Shown here piece by piece: positions 24,942 through 32,237 of a stretch of 64,000 nt of DNA. The translations under genes were made by a program, and so were the position numbers. Every line of letters begins with the position of its first letter. Position 1 is the first letter of the stretch. Origin of the DNA: JAUMBM01 sp964645715 (GTDB taxonomy: Bacteria > Bacteroidota > Bacteroidia > Chitinophagales > Saprospiraceae); assembly GCA_964645715.1 (NCBI GenBank), contig CAZYAO010000022.1, positions 1-64,000 on the forward strand, given 5' to 3'. The notes under the pieces are model-generated. The model saw only the letters and a program-made list of their open reading frames with translations, was not told the DNA's origin and did no database searches.

Positions 24942-25907
24942 CTAGAATGGTAGTTTGTTTAAGTCTACATTGCCTCCCGTGAGGATTAGTCCGATTTTTT
25001 GGTTGCGAAAGCGCTGTGGATTTGCCAGTACGACGGCTAGTGGCAGTGCGCAACTAGGCTCGATGACAATCTTTAGCCGTTCGTAGGTAAGTCTCATGGC
25101 TTCCACTATGGCCTCTTCATCTACAGTAAGGATGTCTTCAACCTGTTGTTGGATGATTGCAAACGTTTTTTCTCCCAGGGGCGTCCGAAGTCCGTCAGCG
25201 ATGGTATTGGTGGAGAGATTTTTTTCGATGGTACCACTATACAGCGATCGCCGGGCATCATCGACCGCCAGGGGTTCGGCTCCTATAGTACGGGTAGAAG
25301 GAGAGAAATAGCGGACGGCTAGTGCTGTGCCACTCAGCAGCCCACCACCACCGACGGGAGGAATAATAAAATCAAGCGGGGAATTTGTGTCTTCAATAAG
25401 CTCTTTAGCTACTGTTGCCTGACCGGCAATAACATTCCAGTCATTATAGGGATGGATGAAGGTAGCACCCGTTTTACGGACGACATCGGCCAGTGTAGCT
25501 TCCCGGTCTTCTGGTGTTGGGGCACAGAAGATGATTTCTGCACCATAACTACGGGTAGCGTCGATTTTAGGTTTGGGGGCGTTGTCTGGCATGACAATAT
25601 AGGCAGGAGCTCCAAAGAGCCGTGCTGCCCGTGCGACAGCCTGAGCATGGTTGCCGCTAGAGTGTGTGGCAAGACCACGGCGGCGCTCTTCTTCTGTTAG
25701 CCGGAGCGCGGCGCTTGCACCGCCGCGCATTTTGAAGGCACCAATTTTTTGAAAATTTTCACACTTAAAATACAGCTGAGCACCAGCCAATCTGTTGAGG
25801 CTACCGCTGGTGAGTACAGGGGTACGTCGAATGTAAGGAGCGATGTAGACATGGGTGAGAATGAGATCATTTTTGTCGGGTGCTGCGGATAGAGGAGATA
25901 GCGACAT
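24942..25907 (-). CDS. Threonine/serine dehydratase, catalytic form without ACT domain
   Basis: 321 residues from the ATG at 25907. It is a fold-type II PLP enzyme that deaminates threonine (to 2-oxobutyrate) and/or serine. The PLP lysine is in GAFKMRGG, with SSGNHAQAVA and the phosphate-binding loop PPVGGGGLLSG. It stops after the catalytic domain, so it lacks the regulatory domain of biosynthetic IlvA and looks like the catabolic or serine racemase-like form. Upstream residues of the longer frame are unlike the family. It is divergent from the NhaC antiporter (86 bp), with an inverted repeat and a -7 box in the shared region. Confidence 0.9.
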   Translation of the reverse strand: MSLSPLSAAPDKNDLILTHVYIAPYIRRTPVLTSGSLNRLAGAQLYFKCENFQKIGAFKMRGGASAALRLTEEERRRGLATHSSGNHAQAVARAARLFGAPAYIVMPDNAPKPKIDATRSYGAEIIFCAPTPEDREATLADVVRKTGATFIHPYNDWNVIAGQATVAKELIEDTNSPLDFIIPPVGGGGLLSGTALAVRYFSPSTRTIGAEPLAVDDARRSLYSGTIEKNLSTNTIADGLRTPLGEKTFAIIQQQVEDILTVDEEAIVEAMRLTYERLKIVIEPSCALPLAVVLANPQRFRNQKIGLILTGGNVDLNKLPF

Positions 25908-25967
25908 AGCATCAAATTTTATTAGGCAAAGGAACCATTTTTGTACCAATGATTCCTGTATCTGCGT

Positions 25968-25987
25968 ATTTTGCGAGCGCAAATATA
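25968..25987 (-). promoter_or_regulatory. Divergent promoter region with an inverted repeat
   Basis: TTTGCG-AG-CGCAAA with flanking AT bases forms an inverted repeat at 25968-25987. Within it the minus strand reads TATATTTG (25980-25987), an exact -7 box for the dehydratase. The + strand has the near match TATTTTG facing the antiporter. No -33 element at the right distance. Confidence 0.4.
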
Positions 25988-25993
25988 CGCACA

Positions 25994-27478
25994 ATGGAAG
26001 CAAATTATGGATTGTTGAGCCTACTGCCTCCACTACTGGCGGTAGTATTGTCCATTCTGAGTCGGCAGGTATTCATCTCTTTGCTGTTGGGAATATGGGC
26101 TGGCTGGCTGATTATTGCCAATGGAAATCTGTTGCAGGGTAGTTTGCAAACAGTGCAGGCACTGGTAGATGTGTTCGCCGATGCAGGTAATACCCGTACA
26201 ATTATGTTTTGTGCGCTGGTAGGAGGGCTGATCATTATGATGCAGCGATCAGGAGGTGTCGAAGGATTTATAAGGCTGATTCAACAGTGGTTGAGCCGCC
26301 AGGCAGAAGCTGGAGAGGAGCAGTCGCGCCGTAAAGTTGCTGTGATGGCCTGGCTGACAGGTATGCTGATTTTTGTAGAGTCAAGCATCTCAGTACTCAC
26401 TGTCGGCGCTTTGTACAGACCGCTGTTTGATAAGTTGAAGATGTCCCGCGAAGAGCTAGCATACATCGCTGATTCTACGTCGGCCAACAGCAGTATTCTG
26501 ATTCCTTTCAATGGCTGGGGAGCATTTATTATGGGTCTTTTGGTGGTACAAGGCTTCGCCGATCCTTTTTCGGTTATGATGTCTGCCATGATATGGAATT
26601 TTTACCCCATGCTGGCGCTCCTGTTGTGTCTGGTTATGGCTTGGCGTGGCTGGTTGATTGGTTCTCTGAAATTGGCGCGTCGTCGTACGGAGGAAGGGAA
26701 AGTGTTGTGGGAAAATGCGCGCCCAATGGTGGGTGCAGAACTGACAGATCAGCCAATGGCAGCAGGTGTAGTGCCTCGTGCTTTCAATATGGTGGTGCCA
26801 ATTGTACTGATGGTGGTGCTGATGCCGCTGATGCTGGCATATACCGGCTGGGAGATTGCACTGAAAGACCAGCCTCAAGGAGGCTGGTTGAATACTTTCG
26901 TGTTGGCTATAGGGAAGGGCTCTGGATCTACGGCTGTACTGATTGCCGTATTGACTTCTTTATTGATGAGTATGCTGCTGTATAAATTACAGAGAATTAT
27001 GGGCTTTGTAGAGATGGTAGAGCTTAGTCTCAAAGGGATATCCGGTATGATGCCGCTGGCATTACTGATGATGCTGGCCTTTGCCATTGGTAGCCTGTGC
27101 AAGCAGCTGGGTACTGGTTTGTACGTGGCTGAACTGACACGTGCGTGGCTTTCTCCTTCGCTGACACCGTTGCTTATTTTTGTGGTAAGTTGTTTCATAG
27201 CGTTTGCTACGGGTACTTCCTGGGGTACTTTTGCAATTATGATTCCAATAGCTGTGCCGATGGCGCAGCAACTTGGCGCAGATGTAACCATTGCTATTGC
27301 TGCAGCTCTTGGGGGAGGAGTGTTTGGTGATCACTGCTCTCCTATTAGTGATACGACCATTCTGTCGTCCATGGCTTCCGCTACGGATCATGTAGATCAT
27401 GTGAAAACACAGCTTCCATATGCATTGCTGGCCGGTGCGGGGGCGGCTTTTTTTTACCTGATACTGGGAATTTGGTAA
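25994..27478 (+). CDS. NhaC-family Na+/H+ antiporter
   Basis: 494 residues from the ATG at 25994, with about eleven membrane segments. Family motifs are visible: SNSSILIPFNGWGAFIMG-like TSANSSILIPFNGWG in the middle, TGTSWGTFAIMIPIAVP late, and the hallmark GGGVFGDHCSPISDTTIL near the C-terminus. It exchanges Na+ for protons across the inner membrane, or possibly another solute such as malate/lactate as in some NhaC relatives. The first 15 codons of the longer frame are polar and overlap the divergent promoter, so I chose the second ATG. The asparaginase gene follows 27 bp later on the same strand. Confidence 0.92.
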   Translation: MEANYGLLSLLPPLLAVVLSILSRQVFISLLLGIWAGWLIIANGNLLQGSLQTVQALVDVFADAGNTRTIMFCALVGGLIIMMQRSGGVEGFIRLIQQWLSRQAEAGEEQSRRKVAVMAWLTGMLIFVESSISVLTVGALYRPLFDKLKMSREELAYIADSTSANSSILIPFNGWGAFIMGLLVVQGFADPFSVMMSAMIWNFYPMLALLLCLVMAWRGWLIGSLKLARRRTEEGKVLWENARPMVGAELTDQPMAAGVVPRAFNMVVPIVLMVVLMPLMLAYTGWEIALKDQPQGGWLNTFVLAIGKGSGSTAVLIAVLTSLLMSMLLYKLQRIMGFVEMVELSLKGISGMMPLALLMMLAFAIGSLCKQLGTGLYVAELTRAWLSPSLTPLLIFVVSCFIAFATGTSWGTFAIMIPIAVPMAQQLGADVTIAIAAALGGGVFGDHCSPISDTTILSSMASATDHVDHVKTQLPYALLAGAGAAFFYLILGIW

Positions 27479-27505
27479 TTTTCTTTCATCATATCTGATT
27501 ACAAT

Positions 27506-28480
27506 ATGAACAATCGTCGCAAATTCTTCTGGCAATCCCTGGGGCTTGGGGCTTTGCTGGGGAATTCCTTTTCCTTGCAAGCCCGTCCGGTTTGGGCAGC
27601 TGCGAAGGGTGGACCCAAGGTTATCGCTACATGGCCCAACAGTCCTGGTGTGGAGGTGGCGCTGGCTGCACTACTCAGGAATGAAAGGCCGTTGGATGCA
27701 GTGGAGGCAGGTGTAAAGTATGTAGAAGCAGATCCTAATGACCATTCGGTAGGCTATGGCGGCTTGCCGGATATTACTGGCAAGGTCACATTGGATGCCT
27801 GTATCATGGATGAGCAGGGTAATGCCGGAAGTGTCATGTTTTTGGAACACATAAAGCACCCTGTATCGGTAGCACGTCGTGTTATGGAGGACACGCAGCA
27901 CGTGGTACTCGTGGGGGAAGGGGCTTTTCAGTTTGCAAGGGAAAAAGGTTTCCGGAAAGAAAATCTGCTCACAGACGAGGCAAAACGTCTTTGGGAAGAT
28001 CAGCGACGTTCCATGAAAGAGGCAGCTATGTTGCCAGCGAGTGGTGCTGATAATCATGATACCATTGGTATGGTGGTTCTCGGTTCGGATAACCGTATGG
28101 CGGGTGCTTGCTCTACCAGTGGCATGAGCAATAAGTTGCGCGGCAGGGTGGGAGACTCTCCTATTATTGGCGCGGGCTTGTATGTAGATCCCGAAGTAGG
28201 GGGCGCAAGTGCTACCGGGCAGGGTGAATATATTATCAAGGCCGTGGGATGCTTCCTTGTCGTAGAGTTGATGCGGCAGGGGGCTAGTCCAATCGAGGCT
28301 TGCAAAGAAGTAGTCAGGCGTATCAATAAACGTCTGCCTGCAGGTCCGGGTCGACCGATGGCTGGTTTTGTGGCCATCCGTAACGACGGGACTACCGGAG
28401 CTTTTGCCAATGTTAATAACTTTCGCTACACGGTGGGTGATGAGTCTGGTGTACGTGTATATGATGCCGACTGGGAATAG
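27506..28480 (+). CDS. N4-(beta-N-acetylglucosaminyl)-L-asparaginase, exported
   Basis: 324 residues, Ntn-hydrolase (glycosylasparaginase) precursor. The N-terminus MNNRRKFFWQSLGLGALLG looks like an export signal, with a Tat-like basic start but without a classic twin-Arg-x-Phe-Leu-Lys. Autocleavage is expected before Thr in NHDTIGMVV (about residue 183), making alpha and beta chains. The beta chain shows GRVGDSPIIGAGLYVD and ATGQGEYI. The enzyme cuts the GlcNAc-Asn link of N-glycopeptides; a homologue is well characterised in Elizabethkingia meningoseptica. It would act on scavenged glycopeptides in the periplasm. It is likely cotranscribed with the antiporter. Confidence 0.9.
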   Translation: MNNRRKFFWQSLGLGALLGNSFSLQARPVWAAAKGGPKVIATWPNSPGVEVALAALLRNERPLDAVEAGVKYVEADPNDHSVGYGGLPDITGKVTLDACIMDEQGNAGSVMFLEHIKHPVSVARRVMEDTQHVVLVGEGAFQFAREKGFRKENLLTDEAKRLWEDQRRSMKEAAMLPASGADNHDTIGMVVLGSDNRMAGACSTSGMSNKLRGRVGDSPIIGAGLYVDPEVGGASATGQGEYIIKAVGCFLVVELMRQGASPIEACKEVVRRINKRLPAGPGRPMAGFVAIRNDGTTGAFANVNNFRYTVGDESGVRVYDADWE

Positions 28481-28534
28481 CATGGCGCGCCGACTGGTTG
28501 ATCTGAATGCAGGTGCTATTTACAGGCGGTTTAG

Positions 28535-28566
28535 TTGAACAATTTGCCCGAATCAGCGTATTTTTG
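28535..28566 (+). promoter_or_regulatory. Promoter of the acyl-CoA dehydrogenase gene
   Basis: TTG (28535-28537), 21 nt, then TATTTTTG (28559-28566): a good Bacteroidota -33/-7 pair. It predicts a leader of about 30 nt before the ATG at 28603 and rules out the longer frame from 28507. Confidence 0.6.
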
Positions 28567-28602
28567 TTGGTAATAGCCATTGATAACCAAAAGAACCAAA
28601 AT

Positions 28603-29787
28603 ATGATTTTCGAACTGTCTGAGGAACATATGGCCGTGCGGGACGCTGCCAGAGAATTTGCACAAAAAGAATTGAAACATGGCGTCATCGAACGAGATGC
28701 CCAAATGCTTTACCCCTATGAGCAAGTTCGCAAAATGGGTGAACTTGGCTTTTTGGGCATGATGACAGATCCTCGTTACGGCGGTGGCGGTATGGATACA
28801 CTCAGCTATGTTCTCGCCATGGAAGAAATTAGCAAAGTTGACAACTCTTGCTCAGTCATCATGTCTGTCAATAATTCGCTGGTCTGTTGGGGGATTGAAG
28901 CATTTGGTACGGAAGAGCAAAAACAAAAATACCTGCCCAAGCTGGTCACAGGAGAGTGGATAGGGTCTTTCTGCCTGAGCGAACCGGAAGCGGGCAGCGA
29001 CGCTACTTCCCAACGTACGACTGCTGTAGATATGGGGGATCACTACTTGGTTAATGGTACTAAGAACTGGATTACCAATGGTGGAACATCGCAGGTGCAT
29101 CTTGTGATCGCACAAACACATCCGGAAAAGGGGCACAGAGGTATTAATGTGCTGATTGTTGAGGCGAGTTGGCCCGGTGTTGTCATCGGTGCCAAAGAAG
29201 ATAAGTTGGGTATCCGATCTAGCGACACGCATACCATCATGTACACGGATGTAAAGGTTCCTAAAGAGAATCGCATCGGAGAAGATGGCTTTGGATTTAA
29301 GTTTGCAATGAAAACGCTGGCTGGCGGGCGCATAGGCATTGCTTCTCAGGCTCTCGGAATTGCCGGTGGAGCCTATGAACTTGCGCTGGCCTATAGCCAG
29401 CAGCGAGCTGCTTTTGGAAAACCCATCAGCCAGCATCAGGCTATTGCCTTCAAGCTGGCAGAAATGGCCACCGAAATAGAAGCAGCAAAGCTTATGGTCT
29501 ACCGTGCTGCCTGGCTCAAGGATCAGGGAATGAATTACAATGAGGCTAGTGCAATGGCCAAATTATATGCCTCAGATGTGGCCATGCGGCAGACGGTTGA
29601 GGCTGTGCAAATACACGGAGGTTACGGGTTTGTGAAGGAATATCATGTGGAACGACTCATGCGGGATGCAAAGATTACGCAGATATACGAAGGTACTTCC
29701 GAAATTCAAAAGCTCGTCATCAGCAGGGGTATTCTGGAGGGGCAAAAATATTTACCAATTCTCAGTGGCTCTTCCGAGCTGGTGTGA
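28603..29787 (+). CDS. Acyl-CoA dehydrogenase
   Basis: 394 residues, FAD-dependent, fatty acid or branched-chain acyl-CoA beta-oxidation. It shows FCLSEPEAGSDATS and NGTKNWITNGG in the FAD-binding middle domain, and RIGIASQALGIAGGAYE and QAIAFKLAEMATEIEAAKLMVYRAA in the C-terminal helical domain. The catalytic Glu is in IYEGTSEIQKLVISR (the family's YEGT motif). This is the short-chain/butyryl-type architecture. Electron-transfer flavoprotein genes are not in the window. The start at 28603 agrees with the promoter at 28535-28566. Palindromes follow its stop. Confidence 0.95.
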   Translation: MIFELSEEHMAVRDAAREFAQKELKHGVIERDAQMLYPYEQVRKMGELGFLGMMTDPRYGGGGMDTLSYVLAMEEISKVDNSCSVIMSVNNSLVCWGIEAFGTEEQKQKYLPKLVTGEWIGSFCLSEPEAGSDATSQRTTAVDMGDHYLVNGTKNWITNGGTSQVHLVIAQTHPEKGHRGINVLIVEASWPGVVIGAKEDKLGIRSSDTHTIMYTDVKVPKENRIGEDGFGFKFAMKTLAGGRIGIASQALGIAGGAYELALAYSQQRAAFGKPISQHQAIAFKLAEMATEIEAAKLMVYRAAWLKDQGMNYNEASAMAKLYASDVAMRQTVEAVQIHGGYGFVKEYHVERLMRDAKITQIYEGTSEIQKLVISRGILEGQKYLPILSGSSELV

Positions 29788-29804
29788 AAAACCATTTCAT
29801 TAAT

Positions 29805-29836
29805 TTTCATTGATTTTTCGGTGAAAATCAATGAAA
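29805..29836. repeat. Palindrome 1 after the acyl-CoA dehydrogenase
   Basis: Perfect 13-bp arms (29805-29817 and 29824-29836) with a 6-nt loop. The 5' arm is T-rich and the 3' arm A-rich on both strands, the reverse of a terminator, and there is no T run after it. Confidence 0.85.
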
Positions 29837-29842
29837 CGAACC

Positions 29843-29872
29843 GTTTTTCGGCGGCTTCAGCCGCCGAAAAAC
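29843..29872. repeat. Palindrome 2, GC-rich core
   Basis: Perfect 13-bp arms (29843-29855 and 29860-29872) around the loop TTCA. The core is CGGCGGC with a T5/A5 outer part. As for palindrome 1, neither strand has a 3' T run. Confidence 0.85.
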
Positions 29873-29980
29873 ATACTTTACCATGGTAAGTTGCAACCCG
29901 TATAGGAGCTAAAATTGGCCAATCAGGAGCTATAACCACACAGATAAACTGAATCAGCGTATATTATAAAAGGAGCATTT

Positions 29981-29998
29981 TTCGGCTGGCTAGCCGAA
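29981..29998. repeat. Palindrome 3
   Basis: 7-bp arms TTCGGCT/AGCCGAA with a 4-nt loop. Like the other two it is entered through the string TTTTTCGG. The spacer 29788-30032 that holds the three palindromes has no gene I can support. Confidence 0.7.
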
Positions 29999-30032
29999 GA
30001 GAAGGATATTATATTCCTGCTACAAACGGTAC

Positions 30033-30158
30033 TTAGTTGCCCAGGAACTTAAAGTTGTAATTGTATACGCTCACCACCAGAATGACAAAGAGGAGTAGAA
30101 AGATAAAGAAGTACAAAAGGCAATACCCCTTCTTACCTGCATTTACAACTTCTGACAT
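30033..30158 (-). CDS. 41-residue single-pass membrane protein, unknown
   Basis: An open frame of 42 codons from ATG (30158) to TAA (30033-30035). The protein begins MSEVVNAGKKGY, has one hydrophobic segment of about 20 residues (CLLYFFIFLLLFVILVVSV), and ends YNYNFKFLGN. The basic KKG before the segment and short polar tail are what one expects of a small membrane protein. A promoter with correct -33/-7 spacing lies just upstream (30181-30212), giving a leader of about 16 nt. It sits between dnaX, 144 bp upstream on the same strand, and the palindrome region. I recognise no family. Confidence 0.6.
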   Translation of the reverse strand: MSEVVNAGKKGYCLLYFFIFLLLFVILVVSVYNYNFKFLGN

Positions 30159-30180
30159 GACACTTCTTCTTTTGTTACGG

Positions 30181-30212
30181 CAAAGATGATGAAAAAAAGT
30201 ATAACGGCCAAA
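30181..30212 (-). promoter_or_regulatory. Promoter of the 41-residue protein
   Basis: On the minus strand TTTG (30209-30212), exactly 20 nt, then CATCTTTG (30181-30188), one mismatch from TAnnTTTG. Predicted transcription start near 30174, about 16 nt before the ATG. Confidence 0.55.
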
Positions 30213-30301
30213 CCTGAGTCTCTAAATCCGCGCTAATAAGTAGGTGGACGCTCACCACGGGGCGGAGGAAGAAGTTGGCTAAGGTTGGGCGGTGTTGAGC
30301 G

Positions 30302-32041
30302 TTATTCTTCATCGAATTGAAGATCAAACCTTTTGAACATTTGCTCCACGTCCGGATTAACTTCTCTGAGTTGAATGTATTTTTCGCGTGGTGTAAGTAT
30401 TTTAATCTGAGCGGGCTTATCAAGGGTGCGCATACTTTCATCTATTACGATTTGCAGGCTCACGCTGTCTGTTTGCAGTTGCTGGCGCAAAGAGTCCATG
30501 AGCGCACCGTCTTCTCGGAGCGTACTTTCTGCCAGTTTGGAACCAACATAGGCGGTAATGCGTAATGCATCTACTTCGAGTCTAGCACTTTTCAGTTGTA
30601 ATCTTACTATTTCCTGTGTGACAGTTGCTGCGTAGTTATCCCAAGCCAGCTGTACCTCCTCCGCTGTTAATCTTGTCTTTGCCGGACTGGCATCACGGGC
30701 TTCTGCAACTTCCGATAGAATGGAGTTCAGATCAAATTTGGGGAGTACATGTGCCTTGGGGACAATAGTGGCTGCAGGGGCAGGTGGCTCATTTACGGTT
30801 GTCGCGGGGATAACCGGGGAGGAAGCAGAGAGGGCTGCCAAAGCAACAGGTTGCCGTGCTTCAGAGGGTACTGGCTTAACAGTCGGCTCTGTAGCTGTCA
30901 GTTCAGGGTTTTTTTTTTCCGTATCCCCGGAGAGATCTATGCGGCGGGCGCGACCGATACTGGCCATTCGCAACAGCGACATCTCTGCGTGCAGGCGCTT
31001 ATTGCGCGCCATTTTATAATTAATATCACAGTCATTGGCCAGATTTAGTGCTGTTAGCAGAAAAGCCATAGGGCTCAGGCGCGCCTGCTGGCGGTAGCGC
31101 TCGCGCAGGCTATCGCCCGCTTCGAGTAGTGTCAGAGTTTGTTCGTCTTTACATACCAGCAAGTTGCGCAGGTGTTCTGCCAGACCGTTGATAAACAGAT
31201 CTGCATCGAATCCTTTACGAATCACGTCGTCAAAAACAGCCAGCGTCTGAGGGATATCCTCGGTGAGCAGCGCATCGGTGATGCGGAAGAAATAGTCATA
31301 GTCAAGGATATTCAGATTGGCGATGACATCTTCGTAGGTCACACGCCGACCAGCAAAGGAAACAATTCTGTCAAAAATGGAGAGTGCATCGCGAAGACCA
31401 CCATCGGCTTTTTGTGCAATGATATGGAGCGCATCCGGGTCGGCCTGTATACCTTCCTGAGAACAAATATTGGTTAGGTGCGCAACGATATCGGGGATTT
31501 GTATGCGGCGAAAATCAAAAATCTGGCAACGAGACAGTATGGTGGGTATGATCTTGTGTTTCTCCGTAGTTGCCAGAATGAAAATGGCGTAAGGAGGTGG
31601 CTCTTCCAGTGTTTTCAGGAAAGCGTTGAAAGCCGAAGCAGACAACATGTGAACCTCATCGATGATAAATACCTTGTATTTACCTTGCTGAGGCTGAAAA
31701 CGAACCTGATCGATGAGTGACCGGATATGATCAACGGAGTTATTAGAGGCAGCATCCAGCTCTGTGATATTAAAACTTGCGTTTTCGTTGAAGGCCTTAC
31801 AGCTGTCGCATTCATTGCAGGGCTCAAAATGAGCAGTAAGCTGCCTGCAGTTGAGCGTCTTAGCCAAGATTCTGGCGCAAGTGGTCTTACCTACACCACG
31901 GGGGCCGCAAAAGAGGAAAGCCTGCGCGAGATGTTGACTCTGCAGCGCATTCTTCAGTGTCTTTGACACGTGCTCCTGCCCCACAACGTCTTCGAAACGC
32001 TGTGGGCGATATTTACGGGCCGAGACGACAAATTGGCTCAT
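30302..32041 (-). CDS. dnaX: DNA polymerase III subunit tau/gamma
   Basis: 579 residues. It forms the clamp loader. Walker A GPRGVGKT is at residues 46-53; a zinc-binding cysteine set (LNC, then CNECDSC) follows. Walker B is FIIDEVHM, with sensor 1 ATTEKH and the SRC motif (TILSRCQIFDF). Residues about 380-450 are a Pro/Ala-rich linker and the C-terminal part is the tau-specific region. At residues 375-378 the gene has a run of ten A (see separate entry) that could yield a shorter gamma-like form of about 379 residues. A candidate -7 box is at 32133-32140. Confidence 0.96.
   Translation of the reverse strand: MSQFVVSARKYRPQRFEDVVGQEHVSKTLKNALQSQHLAQAFLFCGPRGVGKTTCARILAKTLNCRQLTAHFEPCNECDSCKAFNENASFNITELDAASNNSVDHIRSLIDQVRFQPQQGKYKVFIIDEVHMLSASAFNAFLKTLEEPPPYAIFILATTEKHKIIPTILSRCQIFDFRRIQIPDIVAHLTNICSQEGIQADPDALHIIAQKADGGLRDALSIFDRIVSFAGRRVTYEDVIANLNILDYDYFFRITDALLTEDIPQTLAVFDDVIRKGFDADLFINGLAEHLRNLLVCKDEQTLTLLEAGDSLRERYRQQARLSPMAFLLTALNLANDCDINYKMARNKRLHAEMSLLRMASIGRARRIDLSGDTEKKNPELTATEPTVKPVPSEARQPVALAALSASSPVIPATTVNEPPAPAATIVPKAHVLPKFDLNSILSEVAEARDASPAKTRLTAEEVQLAWDNYAATVTQEIVRLQLKSARLEVDALRITAYVGSKLAESTLREDGALMDSLRQQLQTDSVSLQIVIDESMRTLDKPAQIKILTPREKYIQLREVNPDVEQMFKRFDLQFDEE
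30909..30918 (-). other. dnaX: A10 slippery run in dnaX, candidate programmed slippage site
   Basis: The coding strand carries ten consecutive A within GAA AAA AAA AAC (Glu375-Asn378), just after the ATPase/lid region. One extra A leads to CCC TGA; one fewer leads to ACC CTG AAC TGA. Both alternative frames therefore stop within two to four codons. The -1 frame product would be 379 residues. dnaX of E. coli (ribosomal frameshift) and Thermus thermophilus (transcriptional slippage) use A runs in this way. Confidence 0.65.
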
Positions 32042-32132
32042 GACGAGTATCCTTAGCGATGGAAAAGGTTGTACCTCCTACATAAAAATGCCTGTCGATG
32101 GTAGAAAGTTGCTCCGCCCATTGTTTTGACAG

Positions 32133-32140
32133 CAAATGTA
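32133..32140 (-). promoter_or_regulatory. Possible -7 box of dnaX
   Basis: The minus strand reads TACATTTG (TAnnTTTG), about 92 nt upstream of the dnaX ATG. The nearest -33 TTG (32156-32158) is only 15 nt away, so support is partial. It lies in the 196-bp spacer between thrS and dnaX. Confidence 0.4.
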
Positions 32141-32237
32141 AAGCAATGAACAGAGCAACCTGTAGGTGGCATTGTATTTGTAATCAAAGAGCTGCATACT
32201 GCAGCTGAACAGACAAACAAGCCCGGCGGGCTCTCAG

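Noticed and set aside
27671..28483. A 270-codon minus-strand frame
   Set aside because: Antisense to the glycosylasparaginase gene; His/Thr-rich with no domain features.
32220..32232. Terminator after thrS
   Set aside because: The stem is only five pairs with a 3-nt loop and no clear T run; too weak to call.
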